Positions 34,322 through 43,438 of a stretch of 64,000 nucleotides of DNA are shown piece by piece (within the stretch, counting starts at the first letter, position 1; every line of letters starts with the position of its first letter). The position numbers and the translations under genes are program-made. Where the stretch lies: NCBI GenBank assembly GCA_964501985.1, contig CAZCVY010000001.1, forward strand, positions 1-64,000, read 5' to 3'. Source of the DNA: Bog-366 sp964501985 (lineage in GTDB: Bacteria; Acidobacteriota; Terriglobia; UBA7540). The notes beneath the pieces are model-generated. The model had not been told where the DNA came from. It saw nothing but the letters and a program-made list of their open reading frames with translations, and did not search any database.

Positions 34322-35053
34322 ATGCCACTTGAAGTAGCAAGTCTTTCGGAACTGGCTGAAGCCTATGCGCAACGGCATCCGAGGGATATTCTGGCTCTGG
34401 CGTTTAAGATGTATTCTCCCAGCGTCGGCATTAGCTTCAGCGGTGCTGAAGACGTAGTTCTGGTCGATCTGGCGTCAAAGCTGGGGGCCAAGTTCCGAGT
34501 GTTTTCGCTCGACACAGGGCGTCTCCATCCCGAGACGTTGCGCTTTCTCGACCAAGTTCGGGAGCGATACGAGATTCCGATTGAGGTTTTCTTTCCTAAG
34601 CCGGACGCGGTGGAAGGACTAGTGCGCGAAAAAGGCCTCTTTTCGTTTTATAAGGACGGCCACCAGGAATGTTGCGGCGTTCGCAAGGTCGAGCCGCTGC
34701 GGCGAGCGCTCAGCACCATGAGCGCCTGGGTCACTGGACAGCGCCGCGACCAGAGCCCCTCAACTCGCGCGTCCGTTCCGGTAGTGCAGGCGGATGCCAC
34801 CTTCTCCACCCCGGAACATGAACTCGTGAAATTCAACCCCCTGGCCAATTGGAGTTCCAAGCAGGTTTGGGACTACATCCGCGAAAACGATGTTCCCTAT
34901 AACTCATTGCACGAGCGGGGATTCATCTCCATTGGATGCGAACCGTGCACGCGAGCTGTTCTGCCCGGTCAGCACGAGCGAGAGGGGCGATGGTGGTGGG
35001 AAGAAGCCACCAAGAAAGAGTGCGGCCTGCACTCTGGAAACAAGGTGGCTTGA
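34322..35053 (+). CDS. cysH: Assimilatory adenylyl-sulfate (APS) reductase
   Basis: 243 residues of the CysH family. ISFSGAEDVVLVDLA is the PP-loop-like sulfonucleotide site. The [4Fe-4S] ligands characteristic of APS reductases are present: Cys-117/Cys-118 (QECCGVRKVEPLR) and Cys-206/Cys-209 (GCEPCTRA). The catalytic Cys is Cys-234 in ECGLH near the C-terminus. The enzyme reduces APS to sulfite with thioredoxin in the cytoplasm. AGGAAA lies upstream of the ATG. It follows the TauE-type permease across a repeat-filled spacer and may share its attenuated transcript. Confidence 0.92.
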   Translation: MPLEVASLSELAEAYAQRHPRDILALAFKMYSPSVGISFSGAEDVVLVDLASKLGAKFRVFSLDTGRLHPETLRFLDQVRERYEIPIEVFFPKPDAVEGLVREKGLFSFYKDGHQECCGVRKVEPLRRALSTMSAWVTGQRRDQSPSTRASVPVVQADATFSTPEHELVKFNPLANWSSKQVWDYIRENDVPYNSLHERGFISIGCEPCTRAVLPGQHEREGRWWWEEATKKECGLHSGNKVA

Positions 35054-35149
35054 GAACAGTGGCGAGTGATAAGTGACGAGCAAGACCGGGAACGTTGAGG
35101 ATTGGCAAGCACGGCTGACGGCAGTAACGATCGGTTCGTGGTGCGAGCT

Positions 35150-36901
35150 TCATGCCGCGGGGAGCATCAGCGTGAACGTGGAGCCTTTACCCAATTGGCT
35201 TTCGACGCTGATGGTGCCGTTGGCGCGCTCGACGATGTGTTTGACGATCGAGAGTCCCAGGCCGGTTCCGCCCACCTGGCGCGAGCGGGCTTTATCCACG
35301 CGATAGAATCGTTCGAAGATACGCGGCAAGTCGTCGTGAGGAATGCCGATGCCGGTATCGGCGAGGGTGATCTTAACGTGCCCGTCGTCGGTGCAGGCGA
35401 CTTCCATTCGCGCTTCGCCACCCGGCCGGTTGAACTTAACGGCGTTATCGAGCAGATTCACCAGTGCCTGCTCCATCTGGAGGCGGTCCCCGAGCACCTG
35501 TGCATCCTCCATGGGGCCTGAGACCAGGCTGACGCTGCGCAAGCGCGCTTCCGCCTCCAGGGTGCGCATCGCAGACTCTATTGCCCCACGCACCGAAACG
35601 GGCTCGGGCTCCCGCCGGGCTCTACCCGATTCCAGTTCCGAGAGCGCCAGCAAATCGGACGAGATATTATTCAGGCGGATGGCGTGGGCTTTGATGATTT
35701 CAAGAAACCGGCGGTTGTTTTCCTGGTCTTCCAAAGCCCCTTCCAGCAGCGTTTCGGCATACCCGCGGATAGCGGTGAGAGGCGTACGCAATTCGTGCGA
35801 GACATTGGCGACAAAATCGCGGCGAATGCGCTCCAGGCGGTCGAGATCGGTGATGTCGTGCAGAATGGCGATGGCGCCGCGCGCCGTCCCGGAAGTTAGT
35901 GGGGCGGCCTGAACTTCATAGAGGCGGTCGGCGGCGGGAAGCTGCATGCGCCGCTTGATCGATTCACCAGTGCTGAGCACCCGGTTTAGAAGTTCGCGCA
36001 ATTCCGGAGCACGCACGAGTTCCACCAACTGCATTCGGGCGGGAATGGGATTGGGGCCTCCCACCGCGCGCGTAAATGACGCATTGGCGAACGTGATCCG
36101 CAAAGTGCTATCCACCGCAAGCACGCCTTCTACCATGCTGGCCAGAATTGCTTCGCGCTGGGCCGACTCCACGCTCAGCCGGTCCACCAGTCCGCGGAGT
36201 TGCACCGCCGTGTCACTAAGAGAGCGTCCGAGCGCTCCCATCTCGTCGTCCCCGGGAGGCAGCGGTGCCTGGGAAAAGTGGGCGCCCACCAATCCTTCCG
36301 CAAACGCCCGCAGCCGCGCGATGCGCTGAGTGAAGGATTGCGAGAAGTAATAGGCAATCGCCAGTGCCACCAGCGCGGCGTAGAGGGAAGCCCACAATAT
36401 TCGCCAGCGGACTGCCGCCACGGCGGAATTAACATCGTCAAGGGGCACGGCCAGCCGCAGGACATATCCAGGTTCACCTTGATAAGTGATGCGCAGCGCC
36501 AGGTAGCACAGATCCTGATTGACGGTCGAACTGTGGCGAGATGAGGTGCCCACGCCGTGCTGATAAGCCGCCACGATTTCCGGGCGGGTGGAGTGGTTTT
36601 CCATGGTTTCGGGATCGTGCTGGGAATCGGCCAGGGCCACACCCTTCGGGTCGACCATCGTGACGCGCGCGCCCGAGCGCTGCGCGGCCTGGCGCGTCCA
36701 ATCTTCCAGTTGGGAGGGGGGAATGTTGGCGGTTTCCGTCTCCAGGATTTGCGCTTCCGCCGCCAACCGCCTGACCACGCTTTGCTCCTCCCGATTGGCG
36801 GTGTAGCGGGTCATGTAGAAATTCAGAACCAGCAGGGTTACCGCAATCAGCAGGAAAGCACTGGCCAGAAGCTTGCGAAACATGGGGCTGCGAAAGGTCA
36901 T
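35150..36901 (-). CDS. phoR: Phosphate-type sensor histidine kinase PhoR/PnpS
   Basis: 583 residues from ATG 36901 (a longer frame to 36937 runs into repeat DNA). Layout: membrane helix (FRKLLASAFLLIAVTLLVLN), extracellular sensor of about 120 residues, second helix near 170 (ILWASLYAALVALAIAYYF), HAMP, PAS, then HisKA with His-369 in NVSHELRTPL and an HATPase_c domain (NLLDNAVKF, DTGIGI, GTGLGLSIV). It is downstream of phoB with a 266-base spacer and co-oriented. It should phosphorylate PhoB at low phosphate, though the signal is inferred from the partner. Confidence 0.85.
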   Translation of the reverse strand: MTFRSPMFRKLLASAFLLIAVTLLVLNFYMTRYTANREEQSVVRRLAAEAQILETETANIPPSQLEDWTRQAAQRSGARVTMVDPKGVALADSQHDPETMENHSTRPEIVAAYQHGVGTSSRHSSTVNQDLCYLALRITYQGEPGYVLRLAVPLDDVNSAVAAVRWRILWASLYAALVALAIAYYFSQSFTQRIARLRAFAEGLVGAHFSQAPLPPGDDEMGALGRSLSDTAVQLRGLVDRLSVESAQREAILASMVEGVLAVDSTLRITFANASFTRAVGGPNPIPARMQLVELVRAPELRELLNRVLSTGESIKRRMQLPAADRLYEVQAAPLTSGTARGAIAILHDITDLDRLERIRRDFVANVSHELRTPLTAIRGYAETLLEGALEDQENNRRFLEIIKAHAIRLNNISSDLLALSELESGRARREPEPVSVRGAIESAMRTLEAEARLRSVSLVSGPMEDAQVLGDRLQMEQALVNLLDNAVKFNRPGGEARMEVACTDDGHVKITLADTGIGIPHDDLPRIFERFYRVDKARSRQVGGTGLGLSIVKHIVERANGTISVESQLGKGSTFTLMLPAA

Positions 36902-37167
36902 GGAACTTGGCATTTTGGATTTGCGATTTTGGATCAAAGAGAGAGTCGCAAAGCACCGAAATCAGGAATCCAAAGTGGAGATCGAGGGCGAGCTGCGACA
37001 CACGGCCTTGACCCGCTGGAATTAGACCACATCGGTTCTGCGGGAGCAATTGTTATCGAAATCGATGGCGCGGACACCCGGCCGGAACCTTGAAATGGCG
37101 ATATTGGATCACAATGCGGGAGCTTGCGTGCACCTTATCTAATCCAAAATCGAAAACCCAAATTAAG
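36902..37167. repeat. AATCCAAAATCG-type short repeats between phoB and phoR
   Basis: On the minus strand ATCCAAAATCGCAAATCCAAAAT lies at about 36911-36935 directly before the phoR start. The opposite-strand copy AATCCAAAATCGAAAACCC is at 37140-37160, with a degenerate piece at 37096-37112. No gene. Confidence 0.5.
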
Positions 37168-37881
37168 CTAAGCCTCAACGCCCTCGAGGACTTCCGGGGA
37201 AAAGCGATACCCGCTGCCGCGCACGGTTTGAAGAAACTGCGGGCGGTTAGGGAATTCTTCAATCTTCTCGCGCAAGCGGCGAATGTGCACGTCCACGGTG
37301 CGCGGAGTCACAAAACGGTCGCGGCCCCAAACCTCATCCAGCAAGCGGTCGCGATCGAACACATGCCGCGGGTGCGCAGCCAGGAAGTAGAGCAGCTTGA
37401 ACTCGAGCGCGCTCAACTCGACCGGCCGCCCGCGTACGCTCACTTCCTGCGTGCGCGTATCGAGACGCAGGGCGCCCGCTTCCACTACTTCGCGCTTTTC
37501 CGCCACACGCTCCTGGCGGCGCAAGACCGCTTTCACCCGTGCCACCAACTCGCGCGGGCTGAAGGGCTTCACCACGTAATCGTCCGCGCCGATTTCCAGG
37601 CCCAACACGCGGTCCATCTCCTCGCTCTTGGCGGTGAGGAAAATAACCGGCAACGACTTCATGCGCTCGTCGGCACGTAGCCGCTTGCAAATTTCAAACC
37701 CGTCTTCGTCGGGAAGCAGAATGTCGAGGAGCACGAGGTCGGCAGGATTGCGGCGGAGATACTCCACACCTTCGCGGCCGCGGGAAAAGCTCTCGACCTC
37801 AAAGCCTTCCTTGCGGAAGTTATACCGCACTAGTTCAACGATGTCGCGCTCGTCTTCAATGATGACTACACGTTGACGCAC
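37168..37881 (-). CDS. phoB: Phosphate response regulator PhoB (OmpR family)
   Basis: 237 residues. A receiver domain (VVIIEDERDIVELVRYN; phospho-Asp in LVLLDILLPDEDG; Lys in DDYVVKPF) is followed by an OmpR-type winged helix (ELSALEFKLLYFLAAHP ... RTVDVHIRRLREKIE). The start is GTG 37881. The TATAAT box ends only 6 bases before it, so the transcript would be leaderless. A repeated TTAACA/GTAACA site abuts the -10, which suggests autoregulation. It is upstream of phoR. Confidence 0.88.
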   Translation of the reverse strand: MRQRVVIIEDERDIVELVRYNFRKEGFEVESFSRGREGVEYLRRNPADLVLLDILLPDEDGFEICKRLRADERMKSLPVIFLTAKSEEMDRVLGLEIGADDYVVKPFSPRELVARVKAVLRRQERVAEKREVVEAGALRLDTRTQEVSVRGRPVELSALEFKLLYFLAAHPRHVFDRDRLLDEVWGRDRFVTPRTVDVHIRRLREKIEEFPNRPQFLQTVRGSGYRFSPEVLEGVEA

Positions 37882-37887
37882 GGCAGG

Positions 37888-37920
37888 ATTATAACACCCG
37901 TATTGTTACGACAGTGTTAA
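37888..37920 (-). promoter_or_regulatory. Pho-box-like operator and TATAAT promoter of phoB
   Basis: On the minus strand TTAACA (37920-37915) and GTAACA (37909-37904) are direct repeats with 11-base period, followed after 10 bases by TATAAT (37893-37888). Pho boxes typically sit at this distance and replace the -35 element. Confidence 0.55.
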
Positions 37921-38628
37921 TAGATACGCCAATCTGCATGACTTAATGTGACGGCCATCGGTTCAACTTGGCCGGTTCAGGCGGCATTCTTCCGGCTCCG
38001 TTACCGCACTCGAACACTCAATCAACTCACGTATTTACAATAACATAACACATGAAGTGGACTGGTCGTGGGCGCCACGACTCTCCGGTCTGCACGAGCA
38101 GAAACTCCGAGTCGATGGCGATTCCGACACGGAATCCGCTGATTCGCCCACCCCGGGAAAGTGGACTATCGCCGCGTTTCGTGACTGGGCGTTCGCGCTC
38201 TCCGCCTTTCCGTTCGCTGACCGGGAAGAACACTTGGATTAAATGTTTTCCCCAGCTCCCGAAAAATCCGCTACCGCTAGTAGTTGGGCTCCCTCGGACC
38301 GCGAGATTTTGTATAAAATATAGAAATCATATTCTTCTAGGTAGTACTGCAGTACTATAGATAACTAATTGTGACTGCCGTAACGTGGCTGCTGCCGGTG
38401 CATCCCTAGGCTTCCGGCTGATCGCAACTCGCTGGATGAGTGCGCAAAGGGATGGCAATGACACCGCGAGAGCGAATAGCCGCATCCTCAACCTTCGGGC
38501 GCATGCTAACTCTGCGCTTCCCCCTCGTCCTGCGGTAGTGTTTTCGCCGCTTAGCTATCCGATCGGAATAGAAGAATTCAACCGATATCGGCCGCGACTC
38601 TCGCAGCCGACATGAAGGGTGTGCAACC
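37921..38628. other. Gene-free 0.7-kb spacer with hairpins and a palindrome
   Basis: No convincing ORF. Three consecutive perfect hairpins lie at 38065-38081 (GTCGTGG/CCACGAC), 38089-38102 (TCTGC/GCAGA) and 38120-38136 (GATTCCG/CGGAATC). A 16-base perfect palindrome TAGTACTGCAGTACTA is at 38342-38357. A possible structured 5' leader near 38397-38465 (CATCCCT pairing with AGGGATG around an inner hairpin) precedes the lipoprotein gene. Confidence 0.5.
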
Positions 38629-41181
38629 ATGGCAGGAATTGCTCTTCTTAAGATGACTCAACACTTCATTTGTTCGCTTGAAAGGAAGTACACGGGGAAA
38701 GTATGGGCTTCATCTCAAAACGGCAAGGCGCGCGTCGCGGGGACAAGTCAGATGCCAACCGGGATTCGGCATCGACAACCCGCGACACCGGCCATTCTTC
38801 CTGCGGTTTTCATCGCCATTGCGGTTTTCTCGATTTCCTGCGGGGGCGGAGGAACGATAAACGCCGCTGCGGCCACGTTAGACCCTCCCGCTACGAGTCT
38901 ATCTCCCGCCAACGTGAGTTTCGGAACACAGTCCGTGGAGAGTTCGAGTAGCGCGGAGCCCGTCACGCTGACCAACTCCGGCAAGACAGCCCTGGGTATT
39001 ACCAGCATTGGGATCTCGGGTGCCAACGCCAGCAACTTTGTTCAGACTAACAATTGCGGCACTTCAGTGGCCGCAGGCGCCAAATGCACCATCAGCGTCA
39101 CCTTCACGCCCTCCGCCAGCGGGGCCCGGTCGGCCACCTTGAGCGTTGCCGACAGTGCCAACTACCACCCGCAGACCGTGGGCCTTTCCGGAACCGGCAA
39201 AAGCACCGTGGCTGCGGCCAGCCTTTCTCCCACCAGTTTGGCCTTCGGGAGCGTGTCTGTGGATACGGCCAGTGCGGCTCAGACGATTACGCTGACCAAC
39301 TCGGGCACCACCGCTTTAAGCATTACCAGCCTCGGTGTCTCGGGCGCCAGCGCCAGTAACTTTGTTCAAAACAACAATTGCGGCAGCTCGGTCGCAGCGG
39401 GCGCACACTGCACGATCACCGTCACTTTCACGCCTTCTGCCGGCGGAGCTCTTGCGGCCACCCTGAGTGTTGCCGACAATGCCAGCGGTAGCCCCCAGAC
39501 CGTGAGCCTTTCCGGAACCGGCGCCGCGGCCGCGGTCGGTCTCTCCCCTACCAGCCTGGCTTTCGGGAGCCTGCCCTCGGGCACCACTAGTTCGGCGCAG
39601 ACGATTACCCTGACCAACGCCGGCACCACAGCGTTGACTATTACAGGCGTCGCAATCTCCGGCGCCAGCGCCGGCAGCTTTATTCAGAGCAATAATTGCG
39701 GCAGTTCGGTCGGCGCCGGCGCCCATTGCTCGATCAGCGTCACCTTCAAGCCTTCGGCCAGCGGGATTGATGCTGCGACCCTCAGCATCACGGACAGTGG
39801 CAGCGGCAGTCCCCAGGCGGTCAGCCTGACGGGCACCGGAACAACTACCGCCTCGGGGCAAACCATCACGGTCGAGCCCACCGACGACTTGCAAACGCTC
39901 GTCACGGAATACCCTGGGTCCACCACCTTTTCCCTCGCGCCCGGAACCTATCGTCTCCAGTCTGTAGTGCCGCAGTCCGGCGATTCGTTTGTAGGGCAAA
40001 CGGGAGCGATTATCAGCGGCGCCGCGTTGCTGACAAACTTCACTCAGGATGGCTCGTACTGGACAGCCGAAGTCTCGGTCACCGAGCAGGCATCCTATCC
40101 CGGTTCCTGCCTCTCAACGTCTCCTGTCTGCATGTATCCCGAGGATCTGTTTTTCAACAACGTGCTGAAGACCCGGGTCGCCAGCTTATCCGATGTCGGT
40201 CCCGGCACCTGGTATCTGGATTACAGCAATCAGACCGCTTATATGGGCGACGACCCTGCCGGACAGACCGTGGAAATCAGCGAGTTGCCGTCGGCCTTTG
40301 GCGGTGGTGCAACGAACGTCACCCTCAGCAATCTGATCATCGAAAAGTACGCCGCAGTGGCCCAAAGCGGGGCGATCCAGCCCGTCGGTACAGGTTGGAC
40401 CATCGAGAATTGTGAAATCCGGTACAACCACGGCCGGGGGATCACAACTTACAGCAGCATGAACATCACGAACAACAACGTTCACAATAACGGAGACCTG
40501 GGAATAGGCGGCGGCGGCACGACCGTAACCGTGAGCGGCAACCAAATCTCCTATAACAATGCTTGCGGGTACGACTGGGGCTGGGAGGCGGGCGGGGCCA
40601 AATTCGCCGGGATCACAGATCTAATTGTGGAGAACAATAATTCGTACGATAACAACGGCCCCGGATTTTGGAATGACATCAACAGCCAGACTGTCACCTA
40701 TACGGGGAACCAAACCTCCGCGAATGTCGTGGCGGGCATCCTGATCGAAATTAGTAATGGGGTAACGATCACCAACAACACCATCGTGAATGACGGGTTT
40801 GTGCCCGGCGAAACGACGATCTGGTACGGCGCCGGAATTCTGATTAGCACCGCCTCCAACGTCACGATCTCCGGGAACACCGTCACCAACTGCATGAATG
40901 GTATCGGCGGCATATATTCTGATCGAGGTGACAATCCGAGCGGCGTACCATATGCGTTGCAGAATGTCGTTGCCGGCAACAACACGATCACACAAGGCAC
41001 AGGCATGGCCATGGGCGTCGTTACAGAGGGTACGGAAGATGGCACCACAGCCGTCTATACAAGCATGGGCAACAACTTCTCGGGCAATACGTTTGTGCTG
41101 ACCAATCCCTCCACGGGCCTCTACTTCTACTGGATGGGAGAGTCCATGACGTTGGCCACCTGGGACAGCGACGTGAACTGA
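38629..41181 (+). CDS. Large lipoprotein: three choice-of-anchor-D repeats plus right-handed beta-helix
   Basis: 850 residues from ATG 38629, or 809 from ATG 38752, which gives a conventional lipoprotein signal ending at Cys-71 of the long form (FIAIAVFSISC). Residues 90-410 are three Ig-like choice-of-anchor-D repeats (LSPTSLAFGSV ... TITLTNSGTTAL ... NNCGSSVAAGAHC ... TFTPSASG). Residues 420-850 form a parallel beta-helix with NNT/NNN-rich rungs (VTITNNTIVNDG, VTISGNTVTNCMNG). Such proteins are surface-exposed adhesins or polysaccharide lyases; no catalytic residues are evident. The repeats are close to one another at DNA level, which favours recombination. Confidence 0.8.
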   Translation: MAGIALLKMTQHFICSLERKYTGKVWASSQNGKARVAGTSQMPTGIRHRQPATPAILPAVFIAIAVFSISCGGGGTINAAAATLDPPATSLSPANVSFGTQSVESSSSAEPVTLTNSGKTALGITSIGISGANASNFVQTNNCGTSVAAGAKCTISVTFTPSASGARSATLSVADSANYHPQTVGLSGTGKSTVAAASLSPTSLAFGSVSVDTASAAQTITLTNSGTTALSITSLGVSGASASNFVQNNNCGSSVAAGAHCTITVTFTPSAGGALAATLSVADNASGSPQTVSLSGTGAAAAVGLSPTSLAFGSLPSGTTSSAQTITLTNAGTTALTITGVAISGASAGSFIQSNNCGSSVGAGAHCSISVTFKPSASGIDAATLSITDSGSGSPQAVSLTGTGTTTASGQTITVEPTDDLQTLVTEYPGSTTFSLAPGTYRLQSVVPQSGDSFVGQTGAIISGAALLTNFTQDGSYWTAEVSVTEQASYPGSCLSTSPVCMYPEDLFFNNVLKTRVASLSDVGPGTWYLDYSNQTAYMGDDPAGQTVEISELPSAFGGGATNVTLSNLIIEKYAAVAQSGAIQPVGTGWTIENCEIRYNHGRGITTYSSMNITNNNVHNNGDLGIGGGGTTVTVSGNQISYNNACGYDWGWEAGGAKFAGITDLIVENNNSYDNNGPGFWNDINSQTVTYTGNQTSANVVAGILIEISNGVTITNNTIVNDGFVPGETTIWYGAGILISTASNVTISGNTVTNCMNGIGGIYSDRGDNPSGVPYALQNVVAGNNTITQGTGMAMGVVTEGTEDGTTAVYTSMGNNFSGNTFVLTNPSTGLYFYWMGESMTLATWDSDVN

Positions 41182-41291
41182 TGCTTACTTCATCGACGCT
41201 TGACGGAAAATGCCGGACATGATACCGGAATGGTTGGTGAGGCCGATGCGAGGAGGCCCGCGTTCGCCGTTGCCTGGTTTAAGGCGCGTCC

Positions 41292-43277
41292 ATGAACAAC
41301 CACCCGGATGTAATGGAGAACCGCGAACCCGCGGCACGCGGTCTGGACGTTCCGCAGCGTGCCGCTTCCTTTTTTGCCGGGCCATGGCCAACGGCGGTTC
41401 TCCTGCTGCTTGCGACTTTGCCTTATATCGGCGTCCTCCGAAATGATTTCGTCTACACGTACGACGATCGGGTCCTGATCCTCGACAACCCCTACGTTCA
41501 CAACTTCCAGCACCTACGCGAAGTGCTGACCACAACCCTGTTTTCAAGCCTGGGGGCGCAGGGCGGAACGCCCTACTACCGGCCCCTCGCTACCCTGTGC
41601 TTCTTGTTCTGCTATCAAATCTTCGGCCCCGTGGCCTTCGGCTTCCATTTAGTCAGCTTCCTCCTGAACGCCGCGGAGGTGATCGTTCTATTTCTATTCG
41701 CGGCGCAACTGCTGGGTGATCGCATTGCCGCCTTCGCCGCTGCGGGACTGTTCGCGCTCCATCCTGTCCACGTGGAGGCTGTCGCGTGGATTTCCGACGT
41801 GACGGATCTAGAGGTGACCCTCTTTTACCTCCTCACGGTCTCGTTCTTCTTGCGCATCGCCACTCCGCGGGGCGGGCGCAGAATCTGGGCTGAAGCCGCC
41901 ATGACGGCGAGTTTCGTCCTCGCCATTTTCTCCAAAGAGCAGGCGTTGACTCTTCCTTTGCTCGCGGTGGTCTACGAGCATTTCTATCGTCCCGACCGAG
42001 CAGAAACCACGCGATCCCAGAAGGTGCTTCGTTATGCGCCGCTGTGGCTTGTGAGTTTGGGCTATGTGCTTCTTCGCATTCGCCTGATGGGCGCGTTCGC
42101 CCATGCCACGAGAATGCACACGCTCGACCTGCGCGAGACGCTGCTTTCTGCCGTGGCGCTCGTGGGCCAATACTTGGGAATCCTCCTCTGGCCCATGCGC
42201 CTTTCGGCGTTCCATACGTTCCGTGCCAGCAACAGCTTTTTTGAAATGCCGGTTCTCGCGGGGGTGGCGGCCTTGGTGCTTTGCGCGTATCTGTTTTTCG
42301 TCCTTTGGAAGCGCGCGCGACAGGCCTCGTTTGGATTTCTGTGGCTGTTACTCACGCTGACCCCGGTTCTGAATGCCGGATGGATGAGCGCTTACGTGTT
42401 TGGCGAGCGCTACGTTTATTTGCCCTCCGTAGGTTTTTGCCTTGTTGCCGGTTGGGCCTGCGCGGCCCTTTGGCAAGCGGCATCGAGCCAGCGCAAGCTG
42501 CGCACAGCGATGTTGGCCGCCGGGTGTGTGGTCGCTGCGCTTTGCGCCCTCCGCATCAGCACGCGCGTGCTCGACTGGCAGGATGACATCACTTTATTCA
42601 CTCAGGCTCTGGTGGCGGAGCCCGGCGACTACCGCTGCCACGACGCTTTAGGACTCGCTTACTGGATTCGCGGAGATTCCGACAAGGCCGAACGCGAATG
42701 GCAGGAGACGCTGCGGCTGCAACCCAACAACAACCAAACCCTCGAGTTGATAGGGGCGCTCTACGCGCAGAGAAAGCGCCTTGATTTGGCCATTCCGCTC
42801 CTCGAGCGCAGCCTCTTGTTGAATCCACGGAACGAGGACGCGCACATGAACCTGGGTGCGGCCTACGCTGAAACCGGCAAGATGGATCGCGCGGAGGAGC
42901 AATTTCGCGCTGCCGTGCTCCTGTCACCCGCGAACTTCAACGCCCACAACATGCTCGGCAAAGTCTATTTTGATTCCAATCGGCTCACCGCGGCGGAGCA
43001 GCAGTTCCGTCAGTCTCTGGAATGTGAGCCCAACGTTGCCGCCTACGACTATTTGGGCTACATCTACGCCCAGTGGGGGGACCAAGCTCGGGCGGAGAAA
43101 GCTTTCAAGGCGGCGCTGGCGATGAAAAGTTCCGACAGCCACGCCCACTTCCATCTGGGATTAATTTACGCCGCCACCGGCCGGACCTCCCAAGCCGTCG
43201 ACGAGATGCGATCGGCGCTATCGGCTGATCCCAACAATCTTGAAATCCGCTCAGCCCTAGAAAAACTGCAACCGTAG
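41292..43277 (+). CDS. TMTC-like multi-pass membrane protein with TPR domain
   Basis: 661 residues. The first 430 form 9-11 membrane helices with signatures of the O-mannosyltransferase-like TMTC group: DDRVLILDNPYVHNF, YYRPLATLCF and LFALHPVHVEAVAWISDVTDLE, with an acidic pair in the first loop. The C-terminal 230 residues are about six tetratricopeptide repeats (DAHMNLGAAYAETGKMDRAEEQFRAA and others). Related proteins are common in Acidobacteria and may be membrane glycosyltransferases; this is inference from the architecture. It follows the lipoprotein by 110 bases. Confidence 0.75.
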   Translation: MNNHPDVMENREPAARGLDVPQRAASFFAGPWPTAVLLLLATLPYIGVLRNDFVYTYDDRVLILDNPYVHNFQHLREVLTTTLFSSLGAQGGTPYYRPLATLCFLFCYQIFGPVAFGFHLVSFLLNAAEVIVLFLFAAQLLGDRIAAFAAAGLFALHPVHVEAVAWISDVTDLEVTLFYLLTVSFFLRIATPRGGRRIWAEAAMTASFVLAIFSKEQALTLPLLAVVYEHFYRPDRAETTRSQKVLRYAPLWLVSLGYVLLRIRLMGAFAHATRMHTLDLRETLLSAVALVGQYLGILLWPMRLSAFHTFRASNSFFEMPVLAGVAALVLCAYLFFVLWKRARQASFGFLWLLLTLTPVLNAGWMSAYVFGERYVYLPSVGFCLVAGWACAALWQAASSQRKLRTAMLAAGCVVAALCALRISTRVLDWQDDITLFTQALVAEPGDYRCHDALGLAYWIRGDSDKAEREWQETLRLQPNNNQTLELIGALYAQRKRLDLAIPLLERSLLLNPRNEDAHMNLGAAYAETGKMDRAEEQFRAAVLLSPANFNAHNMLGKVYFDSNRLTAAEQQFRQSLECEPNVAAYDYLGYIYAQWGDQARAEKAFKAALAMKSSDSHAHFHLGLIYAATGRTSQAVDEMRSALSADPNNLEIRSALEKLQP

Positions 43278-43438
43278 AAATCCCACCTCCAAGTTCCGTT
43301 AACGGCAAAGATTTGCCTTGGGGAGAGGGTCCGTATAGACTTGTGCGGCCTTTTGGCGCGACCGTCATGGCCATGACCCAGCGCGGCCATGACGCCCTCG
43401 CCACGCTTCGAGCTGAGAACTGGCAACAAGAGGTCATT

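Noticed and set aside
38390..38470. c-di-GMP-I riboswitch before the lipoprotein gene
   Set aside because: A CATCCCT/AGGGATG stem with an inner hairpin exists, but the conserved GEMM core words are not present.
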